From Chloroflexota bacterium (lineage in GTDB: Bacteria; Chloroflexota; Ktedonobacteria; Ktedonobacterales; Ktedonobacteraceae): a stretch of 22,292 bases of DNA. The position numbers were made by a program, and so were the translations under genes. The notes under the pieces were generated by a model. It was given only the letters and a program-made list of their open reading frames with translations. It was not told the DNA's origin and made no database searches. The stretch lies in contig VBJK01000139.1 of the NCBI GenBank assembly GCA_005879655.1, forward strand, positions 1-22,292. The letters are read 5' to 3'. Shown here one piece after another: positions 16,051 through 22,292 of this stretch (the first letter of the stretch is position 1; each line of letters opens with the position of its first letter).

Positions 16051-16896
16051 TCAGACACTTGGAGATGTATGACGTTTACGCACTACAAAAAGAGCCACAG
16101 AGGCGATCAGCAGACCACAGCCAATCAGTGCGAAACCACCTGGCCACCAGTGGTTGTCATAAGTGCCACTAGCATCGTAATTGCTAGTCGTGTAAGTAGT
16201 CGAAAAGCCAAATGCATCAGACAAGATCAACTCGTCAATTACATGAGCCTGGACAGGCTGTGGATTTACGTTATTACCGTTCACACTAATTGTATCACGG
16301 TGGGCGAGAAAAGCCACTTTCATACTCCCCTGAATCTTGGTACAATCGATGTGAGGTGAGAGCTTATCACACTGAGCAATAAAGACAGTTAAACGATTAT
16401 CGGCGGGATAGATGTAAATATTACTATTTTGCGGAACATAGGAATACGCATTTGCTACGTCCTCGGACTTCATATATGGAACCATCGGGGAGGAGATACC
16501 CCAGAGCACACCAGCTAGCGAGACCGACAAGCCGATCATGACCCAGCCAGGGCGTCGGGTAAACAGAAATTTCGACCAGCGTATCCAAGCTGGCTCAAGA
16601 GGGGTTTGCTTATCTGGGGTTTGTTTATCCAAGAGTCCAAGTTGTTGGGCAACACGATGCAGATCAGGGTTTTTGCTATCGTCTAAAGCTGCTCTGACTA
16701 GCTCCTCTAGTCTTCCTCTGGACTGTGCCCACCGAAGCAGCTCAAAGACGGCCTGCTGTAGGTTGCCGTCTACTGTAATAGTGTTGAGATGTTCATTGAT
16801 GCCAAACAACACCATTTGCTCTAAATCAGCGCGGGTCGGAAAAGCGCTTATGAGAGCATCTTGCAACTCTCTGAGTCGCGCACCATCCATAAGCAT
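16051..16896 (-). CDS. EAD1-like effector-associated domain membrane protein
   Basis: 281 residues. The first 85 match the EAD1 type of effector-associated domain: LRELQDALISAFPTRADLEQ (8-27), then a FELLRWAQSRGRLEELVRAA helix (51-70) and NPDLH (76-80). EADs are small death-like adaptor domains that bring sensors and effectors together in bacterial conflict systems. A short duplicated DKQTP (90-99) precedes membrane segment 1 (about 117-137). An outer domain of about 110 residues, unrecognised and with two Cys (176, 185), follows, then membrane segment 2 (about 250-272) and a basic tail. The EAD would thus face the cytoplasm. The start ATG has GAGG 5 bases upstream. It is the first gene of a pair with the trypsin-like protein. 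Confidence 0.8.
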   Translation of the reverse strand: MLMDGARLRELQDALISAFPTRADLEQMVLFGINEHLNTITVDGNLQQAVFELLRWAQSRGRLEELVRAALDDSKNPDLHRVAQQLGLLDKQTPDKQTPLEPAWIRWSKFLFTRRPGWVMIGLSVSLAGVLWGISSPMVPYMKSEDVANAYSYVPQNSNIYIYPADNRLTVFIAQCDKLSPHIDCTKIQGSMKVAFLAHRDTISVNGNNVNPQPVQAHVIDELILSDAFGFSTTYTTSNYDASGTYDNHWWPGGFALIGCGLLIASVALFVVRKRHTSPSV

Positions 16897-17111
16897 GATG
16901 CCTCGCTTTCTTACAACTTTCAGTCGTTGTAGCGCGATATTAGTTTCTATACCTCAACGAATGCTATGCTTAGTATACTATATTGTTTGGATTTGTCAAT
17001 TTGCTTATACTACACTCCAGCGCTTTTGCTTTTCTCCGACAATCCCAAAAGAAAGCAGCCTGCTTCTCTCTGCTAGGCTGCTACGGGGGGGGACAAGAAG
17101 AGGTCTACCGG
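16897..17111. other. Upstream region of the EAD1-like gene
   Basis: Non-coding; it holds the promoter at 16972-16999 and a leader of about 70 bases. A run of eight G at about 17086-17093 lies just beyond the Rpn remnant. Confidence 0.5.
16972..16999 (-). promoter_or_regulatory. Promoter of the EAD1/trypsin-like pair
   Basis: A perfect TTGACA -35 box (16999-16994), a 16-base spacer and a TATACT -10 box (16977-16972) on the minus strand. Transcription should start near 16965, giving a leader of about 70 bases before the EAD1-like start codon. It looks like a housekeeping-sigma promoter. Confidence 0.65.
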
Positions 17112-17285
17112 CTAAGCGAGATCAGCGGTTATCCCTTGCAACAGTTGGCGTGCACTGTCTTCATCTGATACAACAGCCATATGCTGTCTGCCTTACTTCT
17201 GGCCACAAATTTTTCGACTTCAGGTGAAGTTTCGATAAGCCAAGTGAACTCGTATCGCATGAATAATACCTCCTTGACTACTCTT
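17112..17285 (-). pseudogene. Remnant of a second Rpn-type gene 3' end
   Basis: Read on the minus strand, it gives KEVLFMRYEFTWLIETSPEV and EKFVARSKA, closely matching KEVLFMQYGRDWFIETLPEV and KKLVARSEA of the intact gene next door. After a frame change it gives VVSDEDSARQLLQGITA, matching the intact C terminus IVAQDEASARKLLRGMTA. The middle, including the Gly-Lys-Glu repeat and the helix after it, is missing. It begins right at the stop of the intact gene, so it is a partial tandem duplicate that lost its middle and its frame. Confidence 0.75.
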
Positions 17286-18206
17286 TTATGCCGTCATCCC
17301 TCGTAACAATTTGCGAGCACTCGCTTCGTCTTGGGCCACAATCAAGCGCTGCATGAGCGTATCTAATTCGCTTGGAACGTGTAGACGTGAGACACGTTTC
17401 TGTGCAAGACTTACTAGCGAAGGAAAACGGTACTGCACAATCTTGATAATTGCCTCCTGTAAGCCCTCGGCTTTGCCTTCAACTTTGCCTTCAACTTTGC
17501 CTTTAGCCTCACTTCTAGCCACCAGTTTTTTGACTTCAGGCAGAGTCTCGATAAACCAATCACGTCCGTATTGCATGAATAATACCTCCTTGACCTCTCT
17601 TTTGTGGGTTTTGGAAACGGTTTTAGATCTTAGTAGAATACGATAAAAACGCACTAAATGTTGGCGAAGCTGTTCTTGAGAGTAATAGTCTCTCATCTGA
17701 TGAATAGCGGAAATAAGCAACGGTGCATCAGCATTACTCATAGCGGGCAGAAATGTATACATAAAGATGGCTTGCTCACGCACGTACTCACGAGCGTCCT
17801 GCTCGCAGAGCACGATGGCCTTATAGTGAAAAGTGAGTAAGACCTCATCGGCACATTTCTCCTCGTATGGCGGCTGCGGGACTTGCCTAGCAAACGGATA
17901 GAGTACGACAGATAAGACTGGCAGTTTGTATTTGGCATGTAGCCCGACGTGATATTGCAGCATACGGTAATGCATTTTGCTGTCGCTCTTGGTCTGTAGC
18001 TCTACATTCATGATCAGACGGTGCCCTCGGTAGACTACATTATATACCAGATCTGCCCTCAGTGTCGAGCGATCCAACTCGATGTTTTTCTCGTTTTTTG
18101 GAAGCAGCTGCGTACCGGGTACCAAGCGGGGCAGAATTTTGTCAGCTTCATGGCCAAAGAGTGATTTTAAGGTCGCGTCATACTCCTGTGCTTGTGGTGC
18201 TTGCAT
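17286..18206 (-). CDS. Rpn-family PD-(D/E)XK nuclease / putative transposase-like protein
   Basis: 306 residues of the Rpn (YhgA-like, recombination-promoting nuclease) type. The N-terminal nuclease core shows YDATLKSLFG (9-18), Asp52 in RADLVYNV and the ELQTK motif (69-73), giving the D..ExQ active-site pattern followed by the MHYRMLQYHVGLHAKYKLPV helix. The middle is helical, with FMQYGRDWFIETLPEVKKL. A 12-base tandem repeat encodes the GKVEGKVEGKAEG stretch (about 237-249), and such linkers often vary in copy number. Relatives cut DNA and promote RecA-independent recombination; action here is inferred. The start ATG follows GAAAGAAG. A decayed duplicate of its 3' end adjoins the stop. Confidence 0.82.
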   Translation of the reverse strand: MQAPQAQEYDATLKSLFGHEADKILPRLVPGTQLLPKNEKNIELDRSTLRADLVYNVVYRGHRLIMNVELQTKSDSKMHYRMLQYHVGLHAKYKLPVLSVVLYPFARQVPQPPYEEKCADEVLLTFHYKAIVLCEQDAREYVREQAIFMYTFLPAMSNADAPLLISAIHQMRDYYSQEQLRQHLVRFYRILLRSKTVSKTHKREVKEVLFMQYGRDWFIETLPEVKKLVARSEAKGKVEGKVEGKAEGLQEAIIKIVQYRFPSLVSLAQKRVSRLHVPSELDTLMQRLIVAQDEASARKLLRGMTA

Positions 18207-18626
18207 CTTCTTTCATGCATCCTCTCTTCCATATAGTCTTATAAAATAGGGATTATGCAGGAACCATGGTGTGAGTCTGGTGTGCTCTACCCACCTGAGA
18301 TCCCCTCACTCTATGTAATACCCATCACATCGCAAAAAGCGGAAAAAATTCCTTGGGAAGAGAGTTTTTCTTCAGAGATGTTGTGCTTGGTTGTATGAGG
18401 ACCCCGCGCAGGGCACCCACAAGGGATGCCCATAGGCGTGCGCGTTAAGCAGAGGGAAGCCCTCTGCACTCCCTTTCTCCTGCCGCCTCCGGCGGCAAAA
18501 GAGAAGAATGGAAGTCTTTGGGGACACCCCAAACCCCGCCAGGGGCGAAGCCCCCTGGACCCCCGCTTAGCGCGCATGCCTATGGGCATCCCTTGTGGTT
18601 GCCCTGGGAGTGGGGGTAGTGAAGGT
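18207..18626. other. Gene-free stretch holding a composite repeat element
   Basis: No gene was seen. Most of it is the structured element at 18409-18606. The part near 18207-18260 must hold the Rpn-gene promoter (AT-rich, TATTTTATAAG on the minus strand), which I cannot define precisely. Confidence 0.5.
18409..18606. repeat. Composite multi-hairpin repeat element
   Basis: Terminal inverted repeats of about 42 bases (18409-18450 and 18564-18606) start with CAGGGCACCCACAAGGGATG, as in the other dispersed elements. Inside are four hairpins: GCAGAGGGaagCCCTCTGC (18449-18467), GCCGCCtccGGCGGC (18482-18496), TTTGGGGacaCCCCAAA (18517-18533), and CCAGGGGC with GCCCCCTGG (18539-18558, one bulge). It has no coding capacity. 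The fold would be a long closing stem with four branches, suggesting a mobile repeat or a structured RNA. Confidence 0.85.
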
Positions 18627-19919
18627 TTAATCTAGCGATTGCGCCTCTTCCACCATATAGCCCGCCGAGCGTAGACGGCACAATAGCTCATCGCATTGTG
18701 CTCGATTGCGTGTTTCCAGCGTAATAGTCTCTTCGCGTTGCATAATGGGGAGGCGGTTAGAGATACGCTGGTGGCGCACATCGATCACGTTGATGCGCAT
18801 ATCGGCAATGATCTCTAGCATACGCATCAACTCACCAGGGCGATCGGTCAGACGCGTATGAATGACGAAGTAGCGACCAGCAGCGGCCATACCATGCTCA
18901 ATAAAGCGCCCGACAAGATTCATATCGATATTACCGCCGGTCAGCGGGACTAATACTTTCTTGCCCTTGAGTTGAATTGTACTACTGAGCATTGCCGCCA
19001 GACCAATCGCGCCCGCACCCTCGACGAGCATCTTGCAACGCTCCATTAAGAGCAGGACAGCGTTGATAATATCTTCATCACTGACCAACACAACATCATC
19101 CACCATCTGCCGAATAATCGAGAAGGTCAGTTCACCTGGTCTCTTGGTCGCAATACCGTCCGCGATCGTAGCGATCGAAGGGAGTGTTGTTGGTACACCA
19201 GCATTCAGCGATACGCGACAACTGGGTGCCCCTGCTGCCTGCACGCCAATAATCGTAATATCCGGCTTCAGAGCACGTGCCGCGATAGCAATACCTGAGA
19301 TGAGACCACCACCACCAATAGGAACAACAATAGCTTCCGCATCGGGCAGATCATTCAACATCTCCAGACCCAGCGAACCCTGACCCGCAATCACATCAGG
19401 ATCATCGAAGGGGTGTATAAACGTTGCGCCGGATGCGCGTTGCAGCTCGCAGCTATGCTGGTAGGCATCGTCATACGTGCTGCCATACAACACCACATCG
19501 GCACCATATTCTTGTGTTGCCATCACTTTCGCCAGTGGGGCTATCTCTGGCATAACAATAGTGCAGGGAATAGCATATTGAGCGGCAGCGATAGCGACAC
19601 CCTGGGCATGATTGCCAGCTGAGGCGGCGATAACACCGGCTTTACGTTGTTCGGCAGTGAGTCGAGCCATCTTATAAGCCGCCCCGCGTGCTTTGAATGA
19701 ACCTCCGCGCTGCATGTGCTCAGCCTTCAAGTAAATGTCGGCCCCCGTCATCTTCTTAAACGTGCGTGAAGGAGTCAGTGGGGTATGGTGCATAATTGGT
19801 TTGAGGAACTTATACGCTTGCCAGACATCAGCAATTGTCACCGATGTTTGTTGCTCTTGCTGTATAGAATCTGCCACACGCATAGTTTCTACAGTTGTAT
19901 TATTTTCTAATAGACGCAT
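18627..19919 (-). CDS. ilvA: Threonine ammonia-lyase (threonine dehydratase)
   Basis: 430 residues from the ATG at 19919, chosen over an upstream TTG at 19985. This PLP enzyme converts threonine to 2-oxobutanoate and ammonia, the first step toward isoleucine. The PLP lysine lies in GGSFKARGAAYK (Lys76). SAGNHAQGVA, VPIGGGGLISG and LVPLTGGNIDMN are family marks. The C terminus (about 345-430) is a single ACT domain (VIHTRLTDRPGELMRMLEII), usually an amino-acid-binding regulatory unit. One ACT domain and this length fit the TdcB-like/short IlvA group, so a catabolic role is the alternative. It has its own promoter just inside the end of miaA. No other branched-chain amino acid gene lies nearby. 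Confidence 0.88.
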   Translation of the reverse strand: MRLLENNTTVETMRVADSIQQEQQTSVTIADVWQAYKFLKPIMHHTPLTPSRTFKKMTGADIYLKAEHMQRGGSFKARGAAYKMARLTAEQRKAGVIAASAGNHAQGVAIAAAQYAIPCTIVMPEIAPLAKVMATQEYGADVVLYGSTYDDAYQHSCELQRASGATFIHPFDDPDVIAGQGSLGLEMLNDLPDAEAIVVPIGGGGLISGIAIAARALKPDITIIGVQAAGAPSCRVSLNAGVPTTLPSIATIADGIATKRPGELTFSIIRQMVDDVVLVSDEDIINAVLLLMERCKMLVEGAGAIGLAAMLSSTIQLKGKKVLVPLTGGNIDMNLVGRFIEHGMAAAGRYFVIHTRLTDRPGELMRMLEIIADMRINVIDVRHQRISNRLPIMQREETITLETRNRAQCDELLCRLRSAGYMVEEAQSLD

Positions 19920-19983
19920 ATTACGTTTACGACCCCTTTCAGTCCCCCGCAGGACAATACCACAGTCGCAGTGGCTTGCATAC

Positions 19984-20011
19984 AAAAAAATCTTATGCCT
20001 CGTTGCATAAG
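19984..20011 (-). terminator. Hairpin plus T-run between miaA and ilvA
   Basis: On the minus strand, CTTATGC-aacgag-GCATAAG is followed by A and seven Ts: a small intrinsic-terminator shape. It lies 27 bases past the miaA stop but also just downstream of the ilvA promoter. It may terminate miaA transcripts or act as an attenuator in the ilvA leader. The stem is AT-rich and weak. Confidence 0.55.
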
Positions 20012-20024
20012 TGTTATAAAGTGC

Positions 20025-20053
20025 ATTATAGCGTAGATCACAAGGGGTGACAA
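20025..20053 (-). promoter_or_regulatory. Promoter of the threonine ammonia-lyase gene
   Basis: A TTGTCA -35 box (20053-20048), a 17-base spacer and a perfect TATAAT -10 box (20030-20025) on the minus strand. It overlaps the last codons of miaA. Transcription should start near 20018, giving a leader of about 100 bases before the ATG at 19919. Confidence 0.7.
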
Positions 20054-20967
20054 TAAACCTTCTCTGCGGCTTGCTCTTCCATCCCTGGACCGCCCGCTAT
20101 CCATATGATACGTTGATCGCGTCGGAACCAGGAGAGCTGACGACGGGTAAAATCGTGTATAGCGTATTTCAAACGCTGCACCATCTCGGCTTCATGCGCA
20201 AAGTCGCCGCGCAACAAACGGACAATGAAGCGGTATTCCAGTCCCAGCTCGTCCAATCGTTCGACACTGATGCCCTGTGCCAGTAAGTCGTGTACTTCTT
20301 GTACCATGCCCTGTTGCATACGCTCGTCCACGCGGTCATCGATACGACAGTAGAGGACTTTTCTAGGCCACTCAATGCCCAGTAACAGGCTCTTATAGAG
20401 CGGGCTAGCCGTACTACGTTGCACTGAGAATGGTTTGCCGGAGACGATACACACCTCTAATGCACGAATGACGCGCCGAGGATTGTTACGGTCGATTGTG
20501 GCTGCGCTCTGGGGGTCCAGTTGTTCCAGTTGGGCCAGCAAGTCAGCCAATGGACGGGCTGCTAGTTCTGCACGTAGCGCTGGCTGTGGGGCGACCTGGG
20601 GAATGGCCAGATGATCAACAACCGCCTGGATATAGTGCGCTGAACCTCCCACCAGTAACGGCTGTTTGCCGCGCGCGAGAATAGCATTGATGGCGGCGAT
20701 GGCATCTTGCTGATATTGTGCGACAGTATACGTATCGCGTGGATCGGCGACATCTAGCAAGTAGTGTGGCACGAGCGCGCGTTCAGCGGGTGTTACTTTG
20801 GCGCTACCTATATCCAAGCCACGATAGACTTGGCGCGAATCGGCAGAGACGATCTCGCCGTTATAACGCTGTGCCAGGTCTATACCGAGCGAGCTTTTGC
20901 CCGATGCGGTAGGACCAAGGACAACGATCAATCTAGGATACGACGATGGTGAGTGTAATTCCTCCAC
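20038..20967 (-). CDS. miaA: tRNA dimethylallyltransferase
   Basis: 309 residues. MiaA adds a dimethylallyl group to N6 of A37 in tRNAs that read codons starting with U, which steadies codon pairing. The P-loop GPTASGKS (18-25), SADSRQVYRGLDIGSAK (41-57), a GGSAHYI segment and a C-terminal FTRRQLSWFRRDQRIIWI are characteristic, and the length is normal. GGSAHYI replaces the more usual GGTGLYI. The start is a GTG with AGAGGA about 6 bases upstream; no better ATG exists. Only 22 bases separate it from the membrane-protein gene before it, so they are likely cotranscribed. Confidence 0.93.
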   Translation of the reverse strand: MEELHSPSSYPRLIVVLGPTASGKSSLGIDLAQRYNGEIVSADSRQVYRGLDIGSAKVTPAERALVPHYLLDVADPRDTYTVAQYQQDAIAAINAILARGKQPLLVGGSAHYIQAVVDHLAIPQVAPQPALRAELAARPLADLLAQLEQLDPQSAATIDRNNPRRVIRALEVCIVSGKPFSVQRSTASPLYKSLLLGIEWPRKVLYCRIDDRVDERMQQGMVQEVHDLLAQGISVERLDELGLEYRFIVRLLRGDFAHEAEMVQRLKYAIHDFTRRQLSWFRRDQRIIWIAGGPGMEEQAAEKVYCHPL

Positions 20968-20989
20968 AGCAGGTCCTCTATGGTTGATT

Positions 20990-22292
20990 TTACCTCATCA
21001 GGTAATCAACACGTAGCACTAAAAACAAGACAACCGCCAGTCCGGCTAGCGCAGCCAGGAGCATAGACCAGCCTGCACTCAGCGGCAGTGTGAGCATTGC
21101 ACCCAGACCAGCACCGACCAAGGCGGCCAATACTATCACCAGTTTACGTGTATATGTCAAGAGCCAGCTTATACCATTAACCATGCGATCACTGATCAGC
21201 GGATTGGTGCCCGCAGTGGCTGCTAACGCTGCGACCAGCAGCATAATGAGGAACAACGGCCACGTCAGATTGATACGCACCGCGAATTGCCACGTGCATC
21301 TGGTAATTGCCAGAATCAGCAAGACTGCACCTGCACCGGTATAAGCCCGATTGACCATATCTGCTCGCGTCCAGCTATGATCGCGATTGACGAAAAGCGC
21401 CCCTAGTGTAGTAGTCACAATCATCAGTACCAGCACCAGAATAAATGCAGGATTTGCAGGTAATACATGAACGAACGAATTACTCAGACTACCAAGCATA
21501 AAAGCGGAGAATAAGACTGAACCCTGCTTGAACCACTGCTGCTGCCGTGCCGTAATCTGTAAGGGTTCCGATCCACGTGCATAACGACTATTGGGTTGGC
21601 CATATTTGGTTATATCTTCCTGTTTGTATGTCCCGGTGATAGGAGCTTGTTCAGTTGGTTCGTCTGGATCAATAGCGACGGATGCATACATGGCTGAACC
21701 CCGGACCTGGATCATTGTGCCACCCATCGTCAAGTCATCGTATCCATAGTCTTCATCGTCGTCCAGATCAGCGCCAATCGTCTTGCCACCGCGTCGCGGC
21801 CAATGTTGTGTAGTAGAATAGCCCAACACGTCTGCCTCTACCACCACCACAATCTTTTTCGCCCCTGGATAGTCTGGTATAATAATAATGCTACCAGTAT
21901 GATGTCCACTGCGTAGCGCTGTACTATCGATATGTACATTGATATGGGCAATAGCATCGTCAAATTGCGTCTGATCCACCAGAATCCAGGGATCAGTCGC
22001 GTAGATGTGGCCTCGGACAAGCATACCTTGACTGCCAGAGATGATCAGCTCTTGTGGTGCGGAAATACCCGGATAGAGTTCGCCAAAATCCAGGGTATGG
22101 GTGTTTACATGCACATAAGAGGGAATTTTGCGAGGCGTAGCGCTGCCATTGCCATTCGTAGCTGGTGGCCTCACTGCCGTGTGTTGAGCGGTATTGCCAC
22201 GCCCACGCGGTCCTACACGAGATCCCGCTCGGCTACGCAGAGCTACATTTGGCCCGATGAATGCTTGCACGAAACGCTCAACTGCTTCCTGT
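20990..22292 (-). CDS. Polytopic membrane protein with Ig-like N-terminal domain (5' end outside window)
   Basis: At least 426 residues from a possible GTG at 22270; the frame stays open to the window edge (..ERF before the GTG), so the true start is probably outside. After a basic Gly/Arg/Ala-rich linker comes a beta-rich domain (about 52-150). It has LDFGELYPG, WILVDQ, SGHHTGSIIII and IVVVVEADVLG, resembling immunoglobulin-like ASH/PapD-type folds. An acidic linker (168-180) follows, then six or seven membrane helices (about 250 to 422) and a very short tail. No catalytic motif is seen and I do not recognise the family. The next gene, miaA, is 22 bases downstream, suggesting one transcript. 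A kinase or other domain could lie upstream of the window. Confidence 0.72.
   Translation of the reverse strand, partial: QEAVERFVQAFIGPNVALRSRAGSRVGPRGRGNTAQHTAVRPPATNGNGSATPRKIPSYVHVNTHTLDFGELYPGISAPQELIISGSQGMLVRGHIYATDPWILVDQTQFDDAIAHINVHIDSTALRSGHHTGSIIIIPDYPGAKKIVVVVEADVLGYSTTQHWPRRGGKTIGADLDDDEDYGYDDLTMGGTMIQVRGSAMYASVAIDPDEPTEQAPITGTYKQEDITKYGQPNSRYARGSEPLQITARQQQWFKQGSVLFSAFMLGSLSNSFVHVLPANPAFILVLVLMIVTTTLGALFVNRDHSWTRADMVNRAYTGAGAVLLILAITRCTWQFAVRINLTWPLFLIMLLVAALAATAGTNPLISDRMVNGISWLLTYTRKLVIVLAALVGAGLGAMLTLPLSAGWSMLLAALAGLAVVLFLVLRVDYLMR

Noticed and set aside
17086..17093. Run of eight G as a phase-variable tract
   Set aside because: It lies outside any intact gene and beyond the stop of the Rpn remnant, so a length change would switch nothing visible.

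Overview
The window looks like chromosomal DNA of a Ktedonobacteria-like member of the Chloroflexota. That placement is an inference. It rests on the many dispersed palindromes carrying a GGGCACCCACAAGGGATGCC core, on an ECF-sigma/membrane-protein operon, on membrane proteins with zinc-ribbon and effector-associated domains, and on the mixed housekeeping gene set. No rRNA, tRNA, CRISPR array or intact transposase gene was seen.

Layout. (1) 98-2008: an unrecognised membrane protein and a small HNH-nuclease-like protein, both on the minus strand. (2) 2740-6622: a convergent carbohydrate pair, a GT20 trehalose-6-phosphate synthase (plus strand) and an amylo-alpha-1,6-glucosidase-type glycogen debranching enzyme (minus strand), separated by two palindromic repeats. 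(3) 7145-7372: a 75-residue XRE-type regulator. (4) 11672 down to 7829: a compact operon with overlapping genes, made of an ECF sigma factor (frameshifted as written), a one-pass membrane protein in the anti-sigma position, and a family 5 solute-binding lipoprotein. The 5' end of the lipoprotein gene has been expanded by an in-frame 51-bp palindromic tandem repeat. (5) 14019-12211: a GltD-like flavoprotein oxidoreductase with an added C-terminal two-cluster ferredoxin domain. (6) 16896 down to 14375: a two-gene unit pairing a membrane protein that carries an N-terminal EAD1-like effector-associated domain with a membrane-anchored trypsin-like protein. In the latter the catalytic serine position reads Asp, and there is a cytoplasmic zinc ribbon. 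This is the best candidate for an under-described system. (7) 18206-17286: an Rpn/PD-(D/E)XK nuclease gene with a decayed tandem remnant of its own 3' end beside it. (8) 22292 down to 18627: a 5'-truncated polytopic membrane protein, miaA and threonine ammonia-lyase, the last with a good promoter of its own.

Most intergenic gaps hold palindromic repeat elements. Two are long MITE-like hairpins (2192-2310 and 11956-12056). One is a composite 198-bp element with four internal hairpins inside 42-bp terminal inverted repeats (18409-18606). Short remnants lie at 7783-7806 and 14277-14350. A second family, with core GCGCAATAAATTGCGC, occurs between otsA and the debranching enzyme and also makes up the array inside the lipoprotein gene. 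Functions are assigned from motifs read by eye; no database search was possible.
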